Origin: Lacrimispora xylanisolvens
Lineage (GTDB): Bacteria; Bacillota; Clostridia; Lachnospirales; Lachnospiraceae
DNA: 64,000 bases
Assembly: GCF_002934545.1 (NCBI RefSeq)
Contig: NZ_PTJA01000001.1
Coordinates: 558,001 to 622,000 of the forward strand
Reading direction: 5' to 3'
The translations under genes were made by a program, and so were the position numbers. The notes beneath the pieces were generated by a model. That model saw only the letters and a list, made by a program, of their open reading frames with translations. It ran no database searches and was not told the DNA's origin. This document shows positions 43,802 through 52,469 of the stretch, piece after piece (positions within the stretch are counted from its first letter, which is position 1; every line of letters begins with the position of its first letter).

Positions 43802-44812
43802 GTGTTTCAATATAAAAAGACTATGGCTATATTGAGTACCGCAGTTTTTATGACCTTATATCCGCTTTCTTCTATGGCATCGACTCAAACCACGATCAGC
43901 AGTGTCTCGCTGTCCATTGATTCAGACATAGAAACAGGAAGCAGTTCCAGTGATGTAACAGTTACTACCAGTTCCAGTAAATACAGTGTGGAAGATACAA
44001 CCGTTTCCAATACTCCTGATGATGAGTGGGAAGATGGAGATAAGCCAAAACTGAAGGTTTATCTGGAGGCTGATGATGATTACTATTTTGCCAGTGGATT
44101 TTCCAAAAGCAGTGTAAGCATCAGCGGATCTGATGGTACAGTTACCTCTGTAAGCAGGAGCAGCAGTTCCGAACTGATTGTCTATATCACTCTTGACGCA
44201 TTGGACGATGACAGCAGCGACAGTTATTCTCTTGATGTCAGTGATTTAACGTGGAATGAATCCACTGGAACGGCTAACTGGGATGAGGCGGAAGATGCAA
44301 AAAAATATGAAATCAGGCTTTACAGAGGGAGCAGTACAGTGACTTCTGTGCTCACCACCACCAGTTCCAGCTATAATTTTTCCAGTTATATTACTTTCAG
44401 CGGCTATTATACATTCAAAGTAAGAGGCGTCTATAATTCTTCCAATAAAGGAAGCTGGGAAGAGTCGGATTCCTGGTACGTGACTTCTTCGGTGGCCCAG
44501 GAGATCAGTACCAGCAGTTCTGTCAGCACCAGCAATTCTTCCGGTCCTGGAGCTTCAGCAAGTACCGGTGCATGGTTAAAGGATGACAGGGGCTGGTGGT
44601 ACTGTAATGCAGATAAAAGCTATACAGTTAGTAACTGGCAGTATATTAACGGATATTGGTACTATTTCAATGAACATGGATATATGGTAACAGGCTGGGT
44701 GTTATGGAATGCAAAATGGTATTACTGTGGAGACAACGGTGCCATGTATACCAGCGCTGAAACACCGGATGGGTATTATGTAGGAACCGATGGTGCATGG
44801 ACCGGTGCGTGA
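43802..44812 (+). CDS. Secreted Ser/Thr-rich protein with C-terminal cell-wall-binding repeats
   Basis: A 336-residue exported protein: signal peptide (~1-33, cut near SSMAS), a long Ser/Thr/Asp-rich region with a possible fibronectin-like fold (LTWNESTGTANWDEAEDAKK, FSGYYTFKVRGVYN, ~150-230), a low-complexity linker and at about 255-336 three or four choline-binding-type repeats (GWWYCNADKSYTV, GYWYYFNEHGYMVTGW, KWYYCGDNGAMYT). The GTG at 43802 is chosen because AGGAGGTAAC lies just before it; a longer ATG frame from 43721 has no ribosome site. Its function is unknown; it is a probable wall-bound surface protein. Confidence 0.8.
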   Translation: MFQYKKTMAILSTAVFMTLYPLSSMASTQTTISSVSLSIDSDIETGSSSSDVTVTTSSSKYSVEDTTVSNTPDDEWEDGDKPKLKVYLEADDDYYFASGFSKSSVSISGSDGTVTSVSRSSSSELIVYITLDALDDDSSDSYSLDVSDLTWNESTGTANWDEAEDAKKYEIRLYRGSSTVTSVLTTTSSSYNFSSYITFSGYYTFKVRGVYNSSNKGSWEESDSWYVTSSVAQEISTSSSVSTSNSSGPGASASTGAWLKDDRGWWYCNADKSYTVSNWQYINGYWYYFNEHGYMVTGWVLWNAKWYYCGDNGAMYTSAETPDGYYVGTDGAWTGA

Positions 44813-44854
44813 ATCTGATCGGATAATTGTTAAAGTTAAGAAATAATAAACGTT

Positions 44855-44887
44855 GCCGTCTGGCTGATAAATCATCAGCCGGGCGGC
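44855..44887 (+). terminator. First of two related terminator-like hairpins
   Basis: GCCGTCTGGCTGAT (44855-44868) pairs with ATCAGCCGGGCGGC (44874-44887), giving a strong stem behind the surface-protein gene. ATCTTTGTCT follows it, a weak T tract. Confidence 0.6.
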
Positions 44888-44923
44888 ATCTTTGTCTAAA
44901 ATCATTCAGGAGTAATAAAAGTC

Positions 44924-44955
44924 GCCGTCCATCAGAAATTTTTCAGTTGGGCGGC
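44924..44955 (+). terminator. Second related terminator-like hairpin
   Basis: GCCGTCC (44924-44930) pairs with GGGCGGC (44949-44955), with further pairing inside. The 3' arm and following bases repeat those of the hairpin 69 bp upstream. They probably arose by duplication of one terminator. Confidence 0.5.
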
Positions 44956-45043
44956 ATTTATGCATAGATGTATCACAAATGAGACGTCAATCGGGCTTAA
45001 ACCAATAAAAATTTTCCTATATATAGAAATCTTGGCTGAGTTG

Positions 45044-45052
45044 TGGTAGAAT
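45044..45052 (+). promoter_or_regulatory. Extended -10 promoter candidate for the heptose-glycan cluster
   Basis: TGGTAGAAT at 45044-45052 is an extended -10 box with one mismatch, 44 bp before the rmlC start. No convincing -35 is visible. Confidence 0.35.
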
Positions 45053-45096
45053 GCTACAAGTAAAAGAATGTTTTGATATGTAAAGGAGCATAAAAA

Positions 45097-45651
45097 ATGG
45101 GAAAGATAAAAGTAACAACATGTGAGATAGAAGGGCTTTATGTTATTGAACCAACTGTATTTCCAGATTCCAGAGGATATTTTGTGGAAACCTATAACCA
45201 GAATGATTTTCACGAAGCAGGACTGACCATGAATTTCGTACAGGATAATCAGTCCATGTCCGTAAAAGGTGTACTTAGAGGGCTGCATTTTCAGAAGCAG
45301 TTTCCCCAGGGAAAACTGGTACGAGCAGTGAGAGGAACTGTGTTTGATGTGGCAGTTGATTTAAGAGCTAATTCCAAAACTTATGGTAAATGGTTTGGTG
45401 TGGAACTGTCTGCAGAAAACAAAAAGCAGTTCTATATTTCAGAAGGCTTTGCACATGGATTTTTAGTTCTGTCTGATGAAGCAGAATTTGCATATAAATG
45501 TACGGATTTTTATCATCCGGGCGACGAAGGCGGAATTCTTTGGAGTGATCCCGAAATCGGTATTGAATGGCCTATTTCAGAAGGTATGGAGCTGGTTATA
45601 TCCGACAAAGACAAGAAGTGGGACGGAATCCGGGATACGTTTAAATTTTAA
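45097..45651 (+). CDS. rmlC: dTDP-4-dehydrorhamnose 3,5-epimerase family protein
   Basis: A 184-residue cupin epimerase. Family motifs are GLYVIEPTVFPDSRGYFVE (~9-28), FVQDNQSMS (~45), GVLRGLHFQ (~57, catalytic His) and FAHGFLVLSDEAEFAYKCT (~115, Tyr). The length is that of RmlC, which makes dTDP-4-keto-L-rhamnose in L-rhamnose synthesis. No rmlA, rmlB or rmlD is in the window, so they must lie elsewhere, or this enzyme acts on another dTDP/GDP-keto sugar. It is the first gene of the 12-gene glycan cluster, with a good AAAGGAG. Confidence 0.9.
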   Translation: MGKIKVTTCEIEGLYVIEPTVFPDSRGYFVETYNQNDFHEAGLTMNFVQDNQSMSVKGVLRGLHFQKQFPQGKLVRAVRGTVFDVAVDLRANSKTYGKWFGVELSAENKKQFYISEGFAHGFLVLSDEAEFAYKCTDFYHPGDEGGILWSDPEIGIEWPISEGMELVISDKDKKWDGIRDTFKF

Positions 45652-45666
45652 CGAGAGGAGAAAACC

Positions 45667-46479
45667 ATGAATTATCTGGTTTCCTTATTAAAAGAAATCT
45701 ATATAAAAAGAAAACTGATTCTGGATTTAGCAAAAGCAGATTTTAAGAAGCGTTTTGTAGGCTCTTATTTCGGAATTGCATGGATGTTTCTGCAGCCGAT
45801 TGCCACGGTTCTTGTTTATTTTTTTGTTTTCCAGTTGGGATTTAAAAGTGTGCCACCAATCGCGGTATTTCCCTATGTACTGTGGTTAATACCAGGCATT
45901 GTACCATGGTTTTTTATCAGTGAGGTTTTAAACATGGGTACTAACTGTCTGCAGGAATATAATTATCTGGTAAAAAAGGTAGTTTTCCGTGTGGAGATTC
46001 TTCCATTTATTAAGATGTTATCCTGTCTGATGGTACATGGAATATTTGCTATTATTATGTTTGTAGTATTTTTATGCTATGGCTTTTTGCCAAAGGCCAG
46101 CTGGTTTCAGATCATTTACTATACCTTTGCTGCCTCCATGTTGTCTCTGGCTATTACCTATTTTACCAGTGCCATCAATGTGTTTTTCAAGGATATGGCA
46201 CAGATTGTGGGTATCTGCCTGCAGTTTGGTATGTGGATGGTGCCGATTATGTGGGCTCCGGAGATGTTTAAGAATGCTCCTGAGTGGCTTCCCAGCGTGC
46301 TGAAAATAAATCCGGTTTATTATATTGTTGCCGGATATCGTGACAGCATGTTATATGGGAACTGGGTTACTGAACGGCCAACTCTTGGTCTTTATTTCTG
46401 GTTTGTCACTATTGTCCTGTTTTTAATAGGACTGAAAGTATTTAAAAAGCTGCGCCCGCATTTTTCCGATGTGCTGTAG
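45667..46479 (+). CDS. ABC-2 type polysaccharide export permease (Wzm/TagG family)
   Basis: A 270-residue permease with six hydrophobic segments. The N-terminus (RKLILDLAKADFKKRFVGSY) and the next segment FGIAWMFLQPIATVLVYFF are typical of O-antigen and teichoic-acid exporters. It forms the channel with the ATPase encoded next and exports a finished lipid-linked glycan. GAGAGGAG precedes the ATG. Confidence 0.9.
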   Translation: MNYLVSLLKEIYIKRKLILDLAKADFKKRFVGSYFGIAWMFLQPIATVLVYFFVFQLGFKSVPPIAVFPYVLWLIPGIVPWFFISEVLNMGTNCLQEYNYLVKKVVFRVEILPFIKMLSCLMVHGIFAIIMFVVFLCYGFLPKASWFQIIYYTFAASMLSLAITYFTSAINVFFKDMAQIVGICLQFGMWMVPIMWAPEMFKNAPEWLPSVLKINPVYYIVAGYRDSMLYGNWVTERPTLGLYFWFVTIVLFLIGLKVFKKLRPHFSDVL

Positions 46480-46500
46480 GCAGTTACCATGGAGGATTCA

Positions 46501-47841
46501 ATGTCCGTAGAATCAAATAACAAAGCATTGACGGTTAATAATGTAACCAAAATATATAAATTATATGAAAAACCCATTGACCGGTTAAAAGAGGCCATGA
46601 GTCTGACTCATAAAAATTACCACCGTGATTTTTTCGCCTTGAACGGGATTTCTTTTAATGTGGAAAAGGGACAGACTGTAGGTATTATTGGTACCAACGG
46701 TTCTGGAAAATCCACCATTTTAAAGATTATTACCGGAGTACTGACTCCAACTACCGGAGATGTTCAGGTAAATGGAGTGATCTCTGCTCTTTTGGAACTT
46801 GGAGCAGGATTCAACATGGATTATACCGGGATCGAAAACATCTACATGAACGGTACCATGATGGGATTTTCCAGAAAAGAGATGGATGCGAAACTGCAGG
46901 ACATCCTGGATTTTGCCGATATCGGAGATTTTGTCTATCAGCCGGTAAAGACCTATTCCAGCGGTATGTTTGTCCGCCTTGCATTTGCCCTTGCCATTAA
47001 TGTAGAGCCGGAGATTCTCATCGTTGATGAGGCTCTTTCCGTAGGAGATGTTTTCTTTCAGGCGAAATGCTACCGCCGTATGGAGGAAATCCGTAAAAAT
47101 GGCACCACCATCCTCATGGTTACCCATGATATGGGTGCTATCATCAAGTATTGTGACCGTGTAGTCGTGCTGAACAAAGGCAATTTCATCGCAGAAGGCG
47201 AGCCGGGAAAAATGGTGGATCTTTACAAGAAGATTCTGGCAAACCAGATGGATGATCTGAATGAAGAACTGGAAGCTGCGGACAACGGACTATATAATGA
47301 TTTTTCCGGCGACCAGGCAATTGCGGAAAGAAGCAGGGTGGCAGCAGGCGGAATGATGAAAGATAAGCTGACCATCAATCCAAACCGCACGGAATATGGG
47401 GATAAGAGGGCAGAGATCATAGATTTTGGCCTTCTTGATGAGAGAGGAAATATCACTAATCTTCTGTTAAAAGGAGAGCGTTTTACCATAAAGGAACGAA
47501 TTCATTTCCACGGAGAAATCGAAACACCGATTTTCACTTATACCATCAAGGACAAGCGTGGGGCAGATCTGACCGGTACCAATACCATGTTTGAGTCCTC
47601 CGATGTAAAATCTGTTAAAAAAGGCGATGAATACGTCGTGGAATTTACCCAGAAGATGACTCTTCAGGGTGGAGAATACTTACTGTCCATGAGCTGTACC
47701 GGATTTGAAAACGGGGAGCATGTGGTTTACCACCGTCTGTATGATATTGTGAACATTACCGTTATATCCAACAAGAATACGGTTGGTGTTTACGATATGG
47801 AATCGGATGTAAGCTTAACACTTATGCGTGCAGAAAGGTAA
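46501..47841 (+). CDS. Polysaccharide ABC exporter ATPase with Wzt-type C-terminal domain
   Basis: A 446-residue protein. Residues ~1-245 are an ABC ATPase (Walker A GTNGSGKST, signature YSSGMFVRLAFALA, Walker B ILIVDEALSVGD) of the KpsT/Wzt/TagH type. Residues ~290-446 are a beta-rich domain like the carbohydrate-recognition domain of Wzt, which selects correctly capped chains for export. The start at 46501 is preferred because GGAGG lies five bases before it; an ATG at 46489 lacks a ribosome site. The adjacent methyltransferase may provide the terminal cap that the C-terminal domain reads. Confidence 0.88.
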   Translation: MSVESNNKALTVNNVTKIYKLYEKPIDRLKEAMSLTHKNYHRDFFALNGISFNVEKGQTVGIIGTNGSGKSTILKIITGVLTPTTGDVQVNGVISALLELGAGFNMDYTGIENIYMNGTMMGFSRKEMDAKLQDILDFADIGDFVYQPVKTYSSGMFVRLAFALAINVEPEILIVDEALSVGDVFFQAKCYRRMEEIRKNGTTILMVTHDMGAIIKYCDRVVVLNKGNFIAEGEPGKMVDLYKKILANQMDDLNEELEAADNGLYNDFSGDQAIAERSRVAAGGMMKDKLTINPNRTEYGDKRAEIIDFGLLDERGNITNLLLKGERFTIKERIHFHGEIETPIFTYTIKDKRGADLTGTNTMFESSDVKSVKKGDEYVVEFTQKMTLQGGEYLLSMSCTGFENGEHVVYHRLYDIVNITVISNKNTVGVYDMESDVSLTLMRAER

Positions 47842-47854
47842 GGAGGAATAATGC

Positions 47855-48637
47855 ATGAATGATTTAAGCCCTGAACTTAAAAAGCTGTATCAGAATTATA
47901 ATGGAGATATCAAAAAGCTGCTGCAGGAAAATCCCAGGCTGGATTATTTATATGCCTTATCGGAGATTAGAGAAAATCTGCTGGACTGGTTTGAATTTAA
48001 ACCAGATGCAACACTTTTGCAGGTGGGATCTGACTACGGCGCGTTAACAGGCTTATACAGCAGACGAGTGAAAGCAGTAACCGTATTAGACCCCTGCCAC
48101 AACAATTTATCGTTCAACCGCCTTCGCAATCAAAAACAAAACAACATTCATTACGTGAACAATGATTTAAACTCATTTACCAGTGAAGAGGGTTTTGACT
48201 ATATCGTTTTTGCAGGTTCTCTTTGTGAACCGTATCAGGACATGATGCGAAAGGCCAAAGAACTTTTAAAACCCGAAGGAATGCTGATTACTGCCATTTC
48301 AAACCGTCTGGGATTAAAGTATCAGGCTGGTGCAAAGGCGGAGCAGTTTTGCCTTTCCAGAACAGAGTTAAAGGAACTTTTATGCGGAAGTGAAGGGAAC
48401 GAAGGTACTGTGCAATTTTACTATCCCATGCCCGATTACCGCCTTCCCGTAACTTTATATTCCGATGGGTATCTTCCTGGTAAGGGAGATTTAACCCACG
48501 CCATTCTTGCCTATGATTATCCCAAGTACTTACGTTTCGATTTAGGTAAGATGTTTGATGAAGTATGTGAAGGAAAACAGTTTGAGACATTTGCCAATTC
48601 ATTTTTAACCATTTGGAGCCGTCATGAAGAAAATTAA
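47855..48637 (+). CDS. Class I SAM-dependent methyltransferase-like protein
   Basis: A 260-residue protein. The Rossmann-type core lies at about 45-160: TLLQVGSDYGALTGLYSRR is a modified motif I, VTVLDPCHNN follows with the acidic residue, and FDYIVFAGSLCEP is motif II. Motif I departs from the usual GxGxG. It overlaps the next gene by 14 bases. Methylation of the growing or terminal sugar is likely from context with the Wzt-type exporter, but the acceptor is unknown. Confidence 0.75.
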   Translation: MNDLSPELKKLYQNYNGDIKKLLQENPRLDYLYALSEIRENLLDWFEFKPDATLLQVGSDYGALTGLYSRRVKAVTVLDPCHNNLSFNRLRNQKQNNIHYVNNDLNSFTSEEGFDYIVFAGSLCEPYQDMMRKAKELLKPEGMLITAISNRLGLKYQAGAKAEQFCLSRTELKELLCGSEGNEGTVQFYYPMPDYRLPVTLYSDGYLPGKGDLTHAILAYDYPKYLRFDLGKMFDEVCEGKQFETFANSFLTIWSRHEEN

Positions 48638-51600
48638 TTTTGTAAAATATAATAAAACAAGAAGAGAAGCTTTTCAGATACGCACCAGTCTGGTGGAAGA
48701 AAATGGACTGCCTTATGTGGAAAAGACTGCCCTGACGGCAGAGGGAATCTCTCATATCCGTTCCTTTGAAGAAAAATACAATAACTTAACGGAACAAAAT
48801 CAGGGGTTACATGTGGCAGACGTAACGGTCAGCTCAGATGGAACAACCGCCCGGTTTGCATTTTTAAAAGGAGAGACGTATGCTGAGATTCTTGGCCGGC
48901 AGATCGTAAATGGGAAAGTTTCGGAAGCCTCTCTGGAAGACGGCATCTCCATGATTTTAAAGGTACATGATGATTACATGACGCCGTTCCATATCACGCC
49001 GGAGTTTGAAGAAGTATTCGGTGTGCTTCCGGATTCTGCAGAGCAGATCAGGAGAGACTGGGCATTTAAACATTCCAATATAGACTGCCTGTTTGAGAAT
49101 ATCATGATGACTGAAGACGGTCCTTACTGTCTGGATTATGAATGGGTATTCTCTTTTCCTGTTCCCGTTAATTTCATAAAATTCCGGGTGCTGTATTATT
49201 TTTATGAGCAGTATAAAAGCATCCTGAGCTATGAATCCAGGGAAGTGTTTATGGAAGAGCAGGGAGTGGACGGTGAACTGATTGGTATCTATGAAGAGAT
49301 GGAACGCCATTTTCAGGAATATGTTCACGGTGAGAATCAGCAGATTTATCTCTTAAACTATATGCATGAGACATTTGCCCTGCCGGACAGCATGTTTGAG
49401 GTATCTCAGATAATTGATGATACCAAGGATCAGATTGCCCAGATGAAGGCTGAATTAAAGGAAAAGGATCTGACCATTACAAAACAGCAGGAGGAAAAGC
49501 GCTTAACGGATAACCATGTTGCCAACCAGGACATGATTATTGCTTCCCTTAGAAAAGATTGTGAAACCATGCAGGGGATTATTGAACAGTTAAGAAAGCA
49601 TGAATCCTTCTCCTATAAGGTACTGCGCAGGCTGAAAAGAATCTTTAATGAGAAATTTCCACAAGGCACAAAGAAACGGAAAGTGCTGTTTTATATAAAG
49701 GAAACCATTCTTCACCCTATAAAATCCATTTCCCTCTATACAACAGATGAGGGAAGAAATCTCATGGAAGGCGACATGAAAATCGGAGAGGTATACCGGA
49801 CACATGGAAAACTTCGTTTTGTAAAAGAAGGACATCCCATGGTATCCATCGTCATTCCTGTTTACAACCAGATCCATTATACTTATGCATGCCTCCTGTC
49901 CATACTGGAGCACACAAAAAATGTGGATTATGAGATAATCATTGCAGATGATGTATCAACAGATGCAACAGCAGAGCTGTCCAAATTCACGGAGAATGTG
50001 GTGATCTGCCGCAATGAAACCAACCAGGGATTTTTAAGAAACTGCAATCAGGCGGCAAAGTCGGCAAGAGGAAAGTACATCATGTTTTTAAACAATGATA
50101 CTCAGGTAACCGACGGCTGGCTGGACAGTCTGGTTAATTTAATCGAGTCAGACCCTTCCATCGGAATGGTGGGATCCAAGCTGGTTTATCCTGACGGACG
50201 GCTTCAAGAGGCCGGCGGAATCTTATGGAGCGACGGCTCCGGCTGGAATTACGGACGCCTGGATGACCCGGAGAAACCTGAATACAATTATGTAAAAGAC
50301 GTAGATTATATTTCCGGTGCTGCAATCCTTCTTTCCAGTGATTTGTGGAAACGGATTGGCGGCTTCGATGAACGATTTGCACCAGCTTATTGTGAAGATT
50401 CCGATCTTGCCTTTGAGGTGCGTAAGGCTGGTTATCGGGTGGTTTATCAGCCTCTTTCCAAAGTAATTCACTTTGAAGGCATTTCAAACGGAACAGATGT
50501 CAATGGCTCCGGTTTAAAACGCTATCAGGTGGAAAACAGTAAAAAGCTGAAAGAAAAATGGGCGGCTGAGTTCAGCTGTCAGAGCGAGAATAACGGTAAT
50601 CCTGACCCATTCCGTGCCAGAGAAAGAAGCCAGGGAAAGGATATCATCCTGGTGGTGGATCATTATGTACCTACCTACGACCGGGATGCTGGTTCCAAAA
50701 CCACATTCCAATATTTAAAAATGTTTATTGATAAGGGATATGTGGTTAAGTTCCTGGGAGACAATTTCCTTCATGAAGAGCCTTATTCCACCGCATTACA
50801 GCAGATGGGAATTGAGATTCTTTACGGCAGGGAATATCAGGCAGGCATCTGGGACTGGTTAAAGGCACATGGTGATGATATAAAGGCAGCTTATTTAAAC
50901 CGCCCCCATATCGCTCAGAAATATATTGATTTTCTCCGGGAAAATACCAGCATGAAGCTGATTTATTACGGACATGACCTTCATTTCCTGCGAGAAGGCA
51001 GGGAATACGAGCTTACCGGAGATCCTAAGAAACGGGAAGCTTCCGAATACTGGAGATCTATGGAGCTCCGCCTGATGAAAAAAGCGGCAGTTTCCTATTA
51101 CCCGTCTTATGTTGAGCGGGAGGCCATTCATGAAATTGAGCCTTCCGTTCCTGTAAAAGCAATTGTAGCTTACGTGTTTGACCGGTTTTTAAATCAGATT
51201 CCAAATGACTTTGAAAAGAGGGAAGGCCTGCTGTTTGTTGGCGGCTTTGCCCATCCGCCCAATGCAGATGCGGTATTGTGGTTTGCAAGAGAGATATTCC
51301 CATTAATCAGAGAGCAGATACCGGTTAATTTCTACATTGTGGGTTCCAAGGTTACCGATGAGATCAAAGCCCTGGAACAGCCGGATAATGGAATTATTGT
51401 AAAAGGTTTTGTTACGGAAGAAGAACTGGCAAGTCTTTATGCCAGCTGCCGGATTGTGGTTGTTCCTCTGCGATACGGAGCAGGTGTAAAGGGAAAAGTA
51501 ATTGAAGCACTTTATTATGGTGCTCCTGTAGTAACCACTTCCATCGGAGCTGAAGGAATCCCTGAGGCAGATCAGGTGATGGTGGTAAGAGATGAGCCTG

Positions 51601-51737
51601 GAACATTTGCTGAGGAAGTAATTGCTCTTTATAATGATCCGGACAGTCTAAGACAGATGAGTCAGAATACCCAGAACTACATTCGGACGTATCACAGCAT
51701 TGATGCGGCATGGAGCGTAGTGGGAGAGGATTTTTAA
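48624..51737 (+). CDS. Giant multi-domain glycosyltransferase (kinase-like N-terminus, GT2 and GT4 domains)
   Basis: A 1037-residue protein with four parts. Residues ~1-270 resemble the kinase/phosphotransferase fold, with HSNIDCLFENIMM and CLDYEWVF spaced like the catalytic and metal motifs of APH/LicA kinases. Residues ~275-335 form a coiled coil. Residues ~405-640 are a GT2 domain (VSIVIPVYNQ, IIADDVSTDAT, FLNNDTQ, and YCEDSDLAFEVRKAG). Residues ~670-1037 are a GT4/GT1-type domain (DHYVPTYDRDAG, FVGGFAHPPNADAV, KGFVTEEELASLYASC, VVPLRYGAGVKGKVIEA). It may add two sugars, and perhaps a phosphate, to the exported glycan. Similar large fusions occur in S-layer and O-antigen clusters. Confidence 0.83.
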   Translation: MKKINFVKYNKTRREAFQIRTSLVEENGLPYVEKTALTAEGISHIRSFEEKYNNLTEQNQGLHVADVTVSSDGTTARFAFLKGETYAEILGRQIVNGKVSEASLEDGISMILKVHDDYMTPFHITPEFEEVFGVLPDSAEQIRRDWAFKHSNIDCLFENIMMTEDGPYCLDYEWVFSFPVPVNFIKFRVLYYFYEQYKSILSYESREVFMEEQGVDGELIGIYEEMERHFQEYVHGENQQIYLLNYMHETFALPDSMFEVSQIIDDTKDQIAQMKAELKEKDLTITKQQEEKRLTDNHVANQDMIIASLRKDCETMQGIIEQLRKHESFSYKVLRRLKRIFNEKFPQGTKKRKVLFYIKETILHPIKSISLYTTDEGRNLMEGDMKIGEVYRTHGKLRFVKEGHPMVSIVIPVYNQIHYTYACLLSILEHTKNVDYEIIIADDVSTDATAELSKFTENVVICRNETNQGFLRNCNQAAKSARGKYIMFLNNDTQVTDGWLDSLVNLIESDPSIGMVGSKLVYPDGRLQEAGGILWSDGSGWNYGRLDDPEKPEYNYVKDVDYISGAAILLSSDLWKRIGGFDERFAPAYCEDSDLAFEVRKAGYRVVYQPLSKVIHFEGISNGTDVNGSGLKRYQVENSKKLKEKWAAEFSCQSENNGNPDPFRARERSQGKDIILVVDHYVPTYDRDAGSKTTFQYLKMFIDKGYVVKFLGDNFLHEEPYSTALQQMGIEILYGREYQAGIWDWLKAHGDDIKAAYLNRPHIAQKYIDFLRENTSMKLIYYGHDLHFLREGREYELTGDPKKREASEYWRSMELRLMKKAAVSYYPSYVEREAIHEIEPSVPVKAIVAYVFDRFLNQIPNDFEKREGLLFVGGFAHPPNADAVLWFAREIFPLIREQIPVNFYIVGSKVTDEIKALEQPDNGIIVKGFVTEEELASLYASCRIVVVPLRYGAGVKGKVIEALYYGAPVVTTSIGAEGIPEADQVMVVRDEPGTFAEEVIALYNDPDSLRQMSQNTQNYIRTYHSIDAAWSVVGEDF

Positions 51738-51761
51738 TATATAACAAAGGAGGACATTAAG

Positions 51762-52469
51762 ATGCAGGCAGTTTTGCTGGCAGGCGGGCTTGGTACCAGA
51801 CTGCGATCCGTAGTAAGTGACCGGCCAAAGCCTATGGCGCTGATAGAAGAGAAGCCTTTTATGGAATATGTGGTGAGACAGCTTATCCGGTATGGCGTGA
51901 CTGAGATTATCTTTGCAGTAGGATATAAAGGTTCTATGGTAGAAGATTATTTTGGAGATGGTTCCAATTGGGGAATCCGTGTTTCTTATGCTTACGAGGA
52001 GGAACTGTTAGGAACGGCAGGAGCCATAAAGAATGCCGGAAAACAGGTGACAGAAGACATGTTTTTCGCCTTAAATGCAGATACCTTCTATCAGATCGAC
52101 TGCAGCAGCTTTACGGAACTGATGGAGGAAAAGGACCTTGATATGGCTCTTGTTCTCCGGAAAGTTCCTGATGTATCCCGCTATGGACAGGCGGTTTTAG
52201 AAAACGGCCGTCTGACCGCCTTTGATGAAAAGGTAGAAGAGTCTAAAGAAGGAACCATCAACGGCGGTTTTTATTTAATAAAACGAGCTCTGTTAGAGAC
52301 CATACCGGAAGGAAAGGTATCTCTTGAGCATGATATGATTCCACTATGGCTTTCGGAGGGAAGAAAGCTTGGAGGCCTGGTAAATGATGGCTATTTCATT
52401 GATATCGGAATTCCGGAAGATTATTACCGTTTCATGGAAGATGTTAAGGAAGGAAGGGTGATTATATGA
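51762..52469 (+). CDS. hddC: D-glycero-alpha-D-manno-heptose-1-phosphate guanylyltransferase
   Basis: A 235-residue nucleotidyltransferase with the signature VLLAGGLGTRLRSVVSDRPKP at the N-terminus, the metal-binding ALNADTF (~105) and INGGFYLIK (~165). Alone it could be a mannose- or glucose-1-phosphate nucleotidyltransferase. Its overlap with an HddA-type kinase and the neighbouring GmhB and GmhA make it HddC, which forms GDP-D-glycero-alpha-D-manno-heptose. AAAGGAGG precedes the ATG. It overlaps hddA by four bases. Confidence 0.85.
   Translation: MQAVLLAGGLGTRLRSVVSDRPKPMALIEEKPFMEYVVRQLIRYGVTEIIFAVGYKGSMVEDYFGDGSNWGIRVSYAYEEELLGTAGAIKNAGKQVTEDMFFALNADTFYQIDCSSFTELMEEKDLDMALVLRKVPDVSRYGQAVLENGRLTAFDEKVEESKEGTINGGFYLIKRALLETIPEGKVSLEHDMIPLWLSEGRKLGGLVNDGYFIDIGIPEDYYRFMEDVKEGRVII

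Noticed and set aside
44932-45288. 118-residue reverse-strand frame upstream of and over rmlC
   Set aside because: More than half overlaps the well-supported rmlC gene and the rest contains a terminator hairpin; there is no ribosome site.
48624-51737. Frameshifted pair of separate glycosyltransferases
   Set aside because: The reading frame is continuous through all domains and the linkers look like normal protein, so a true fusion is the simpler reading.
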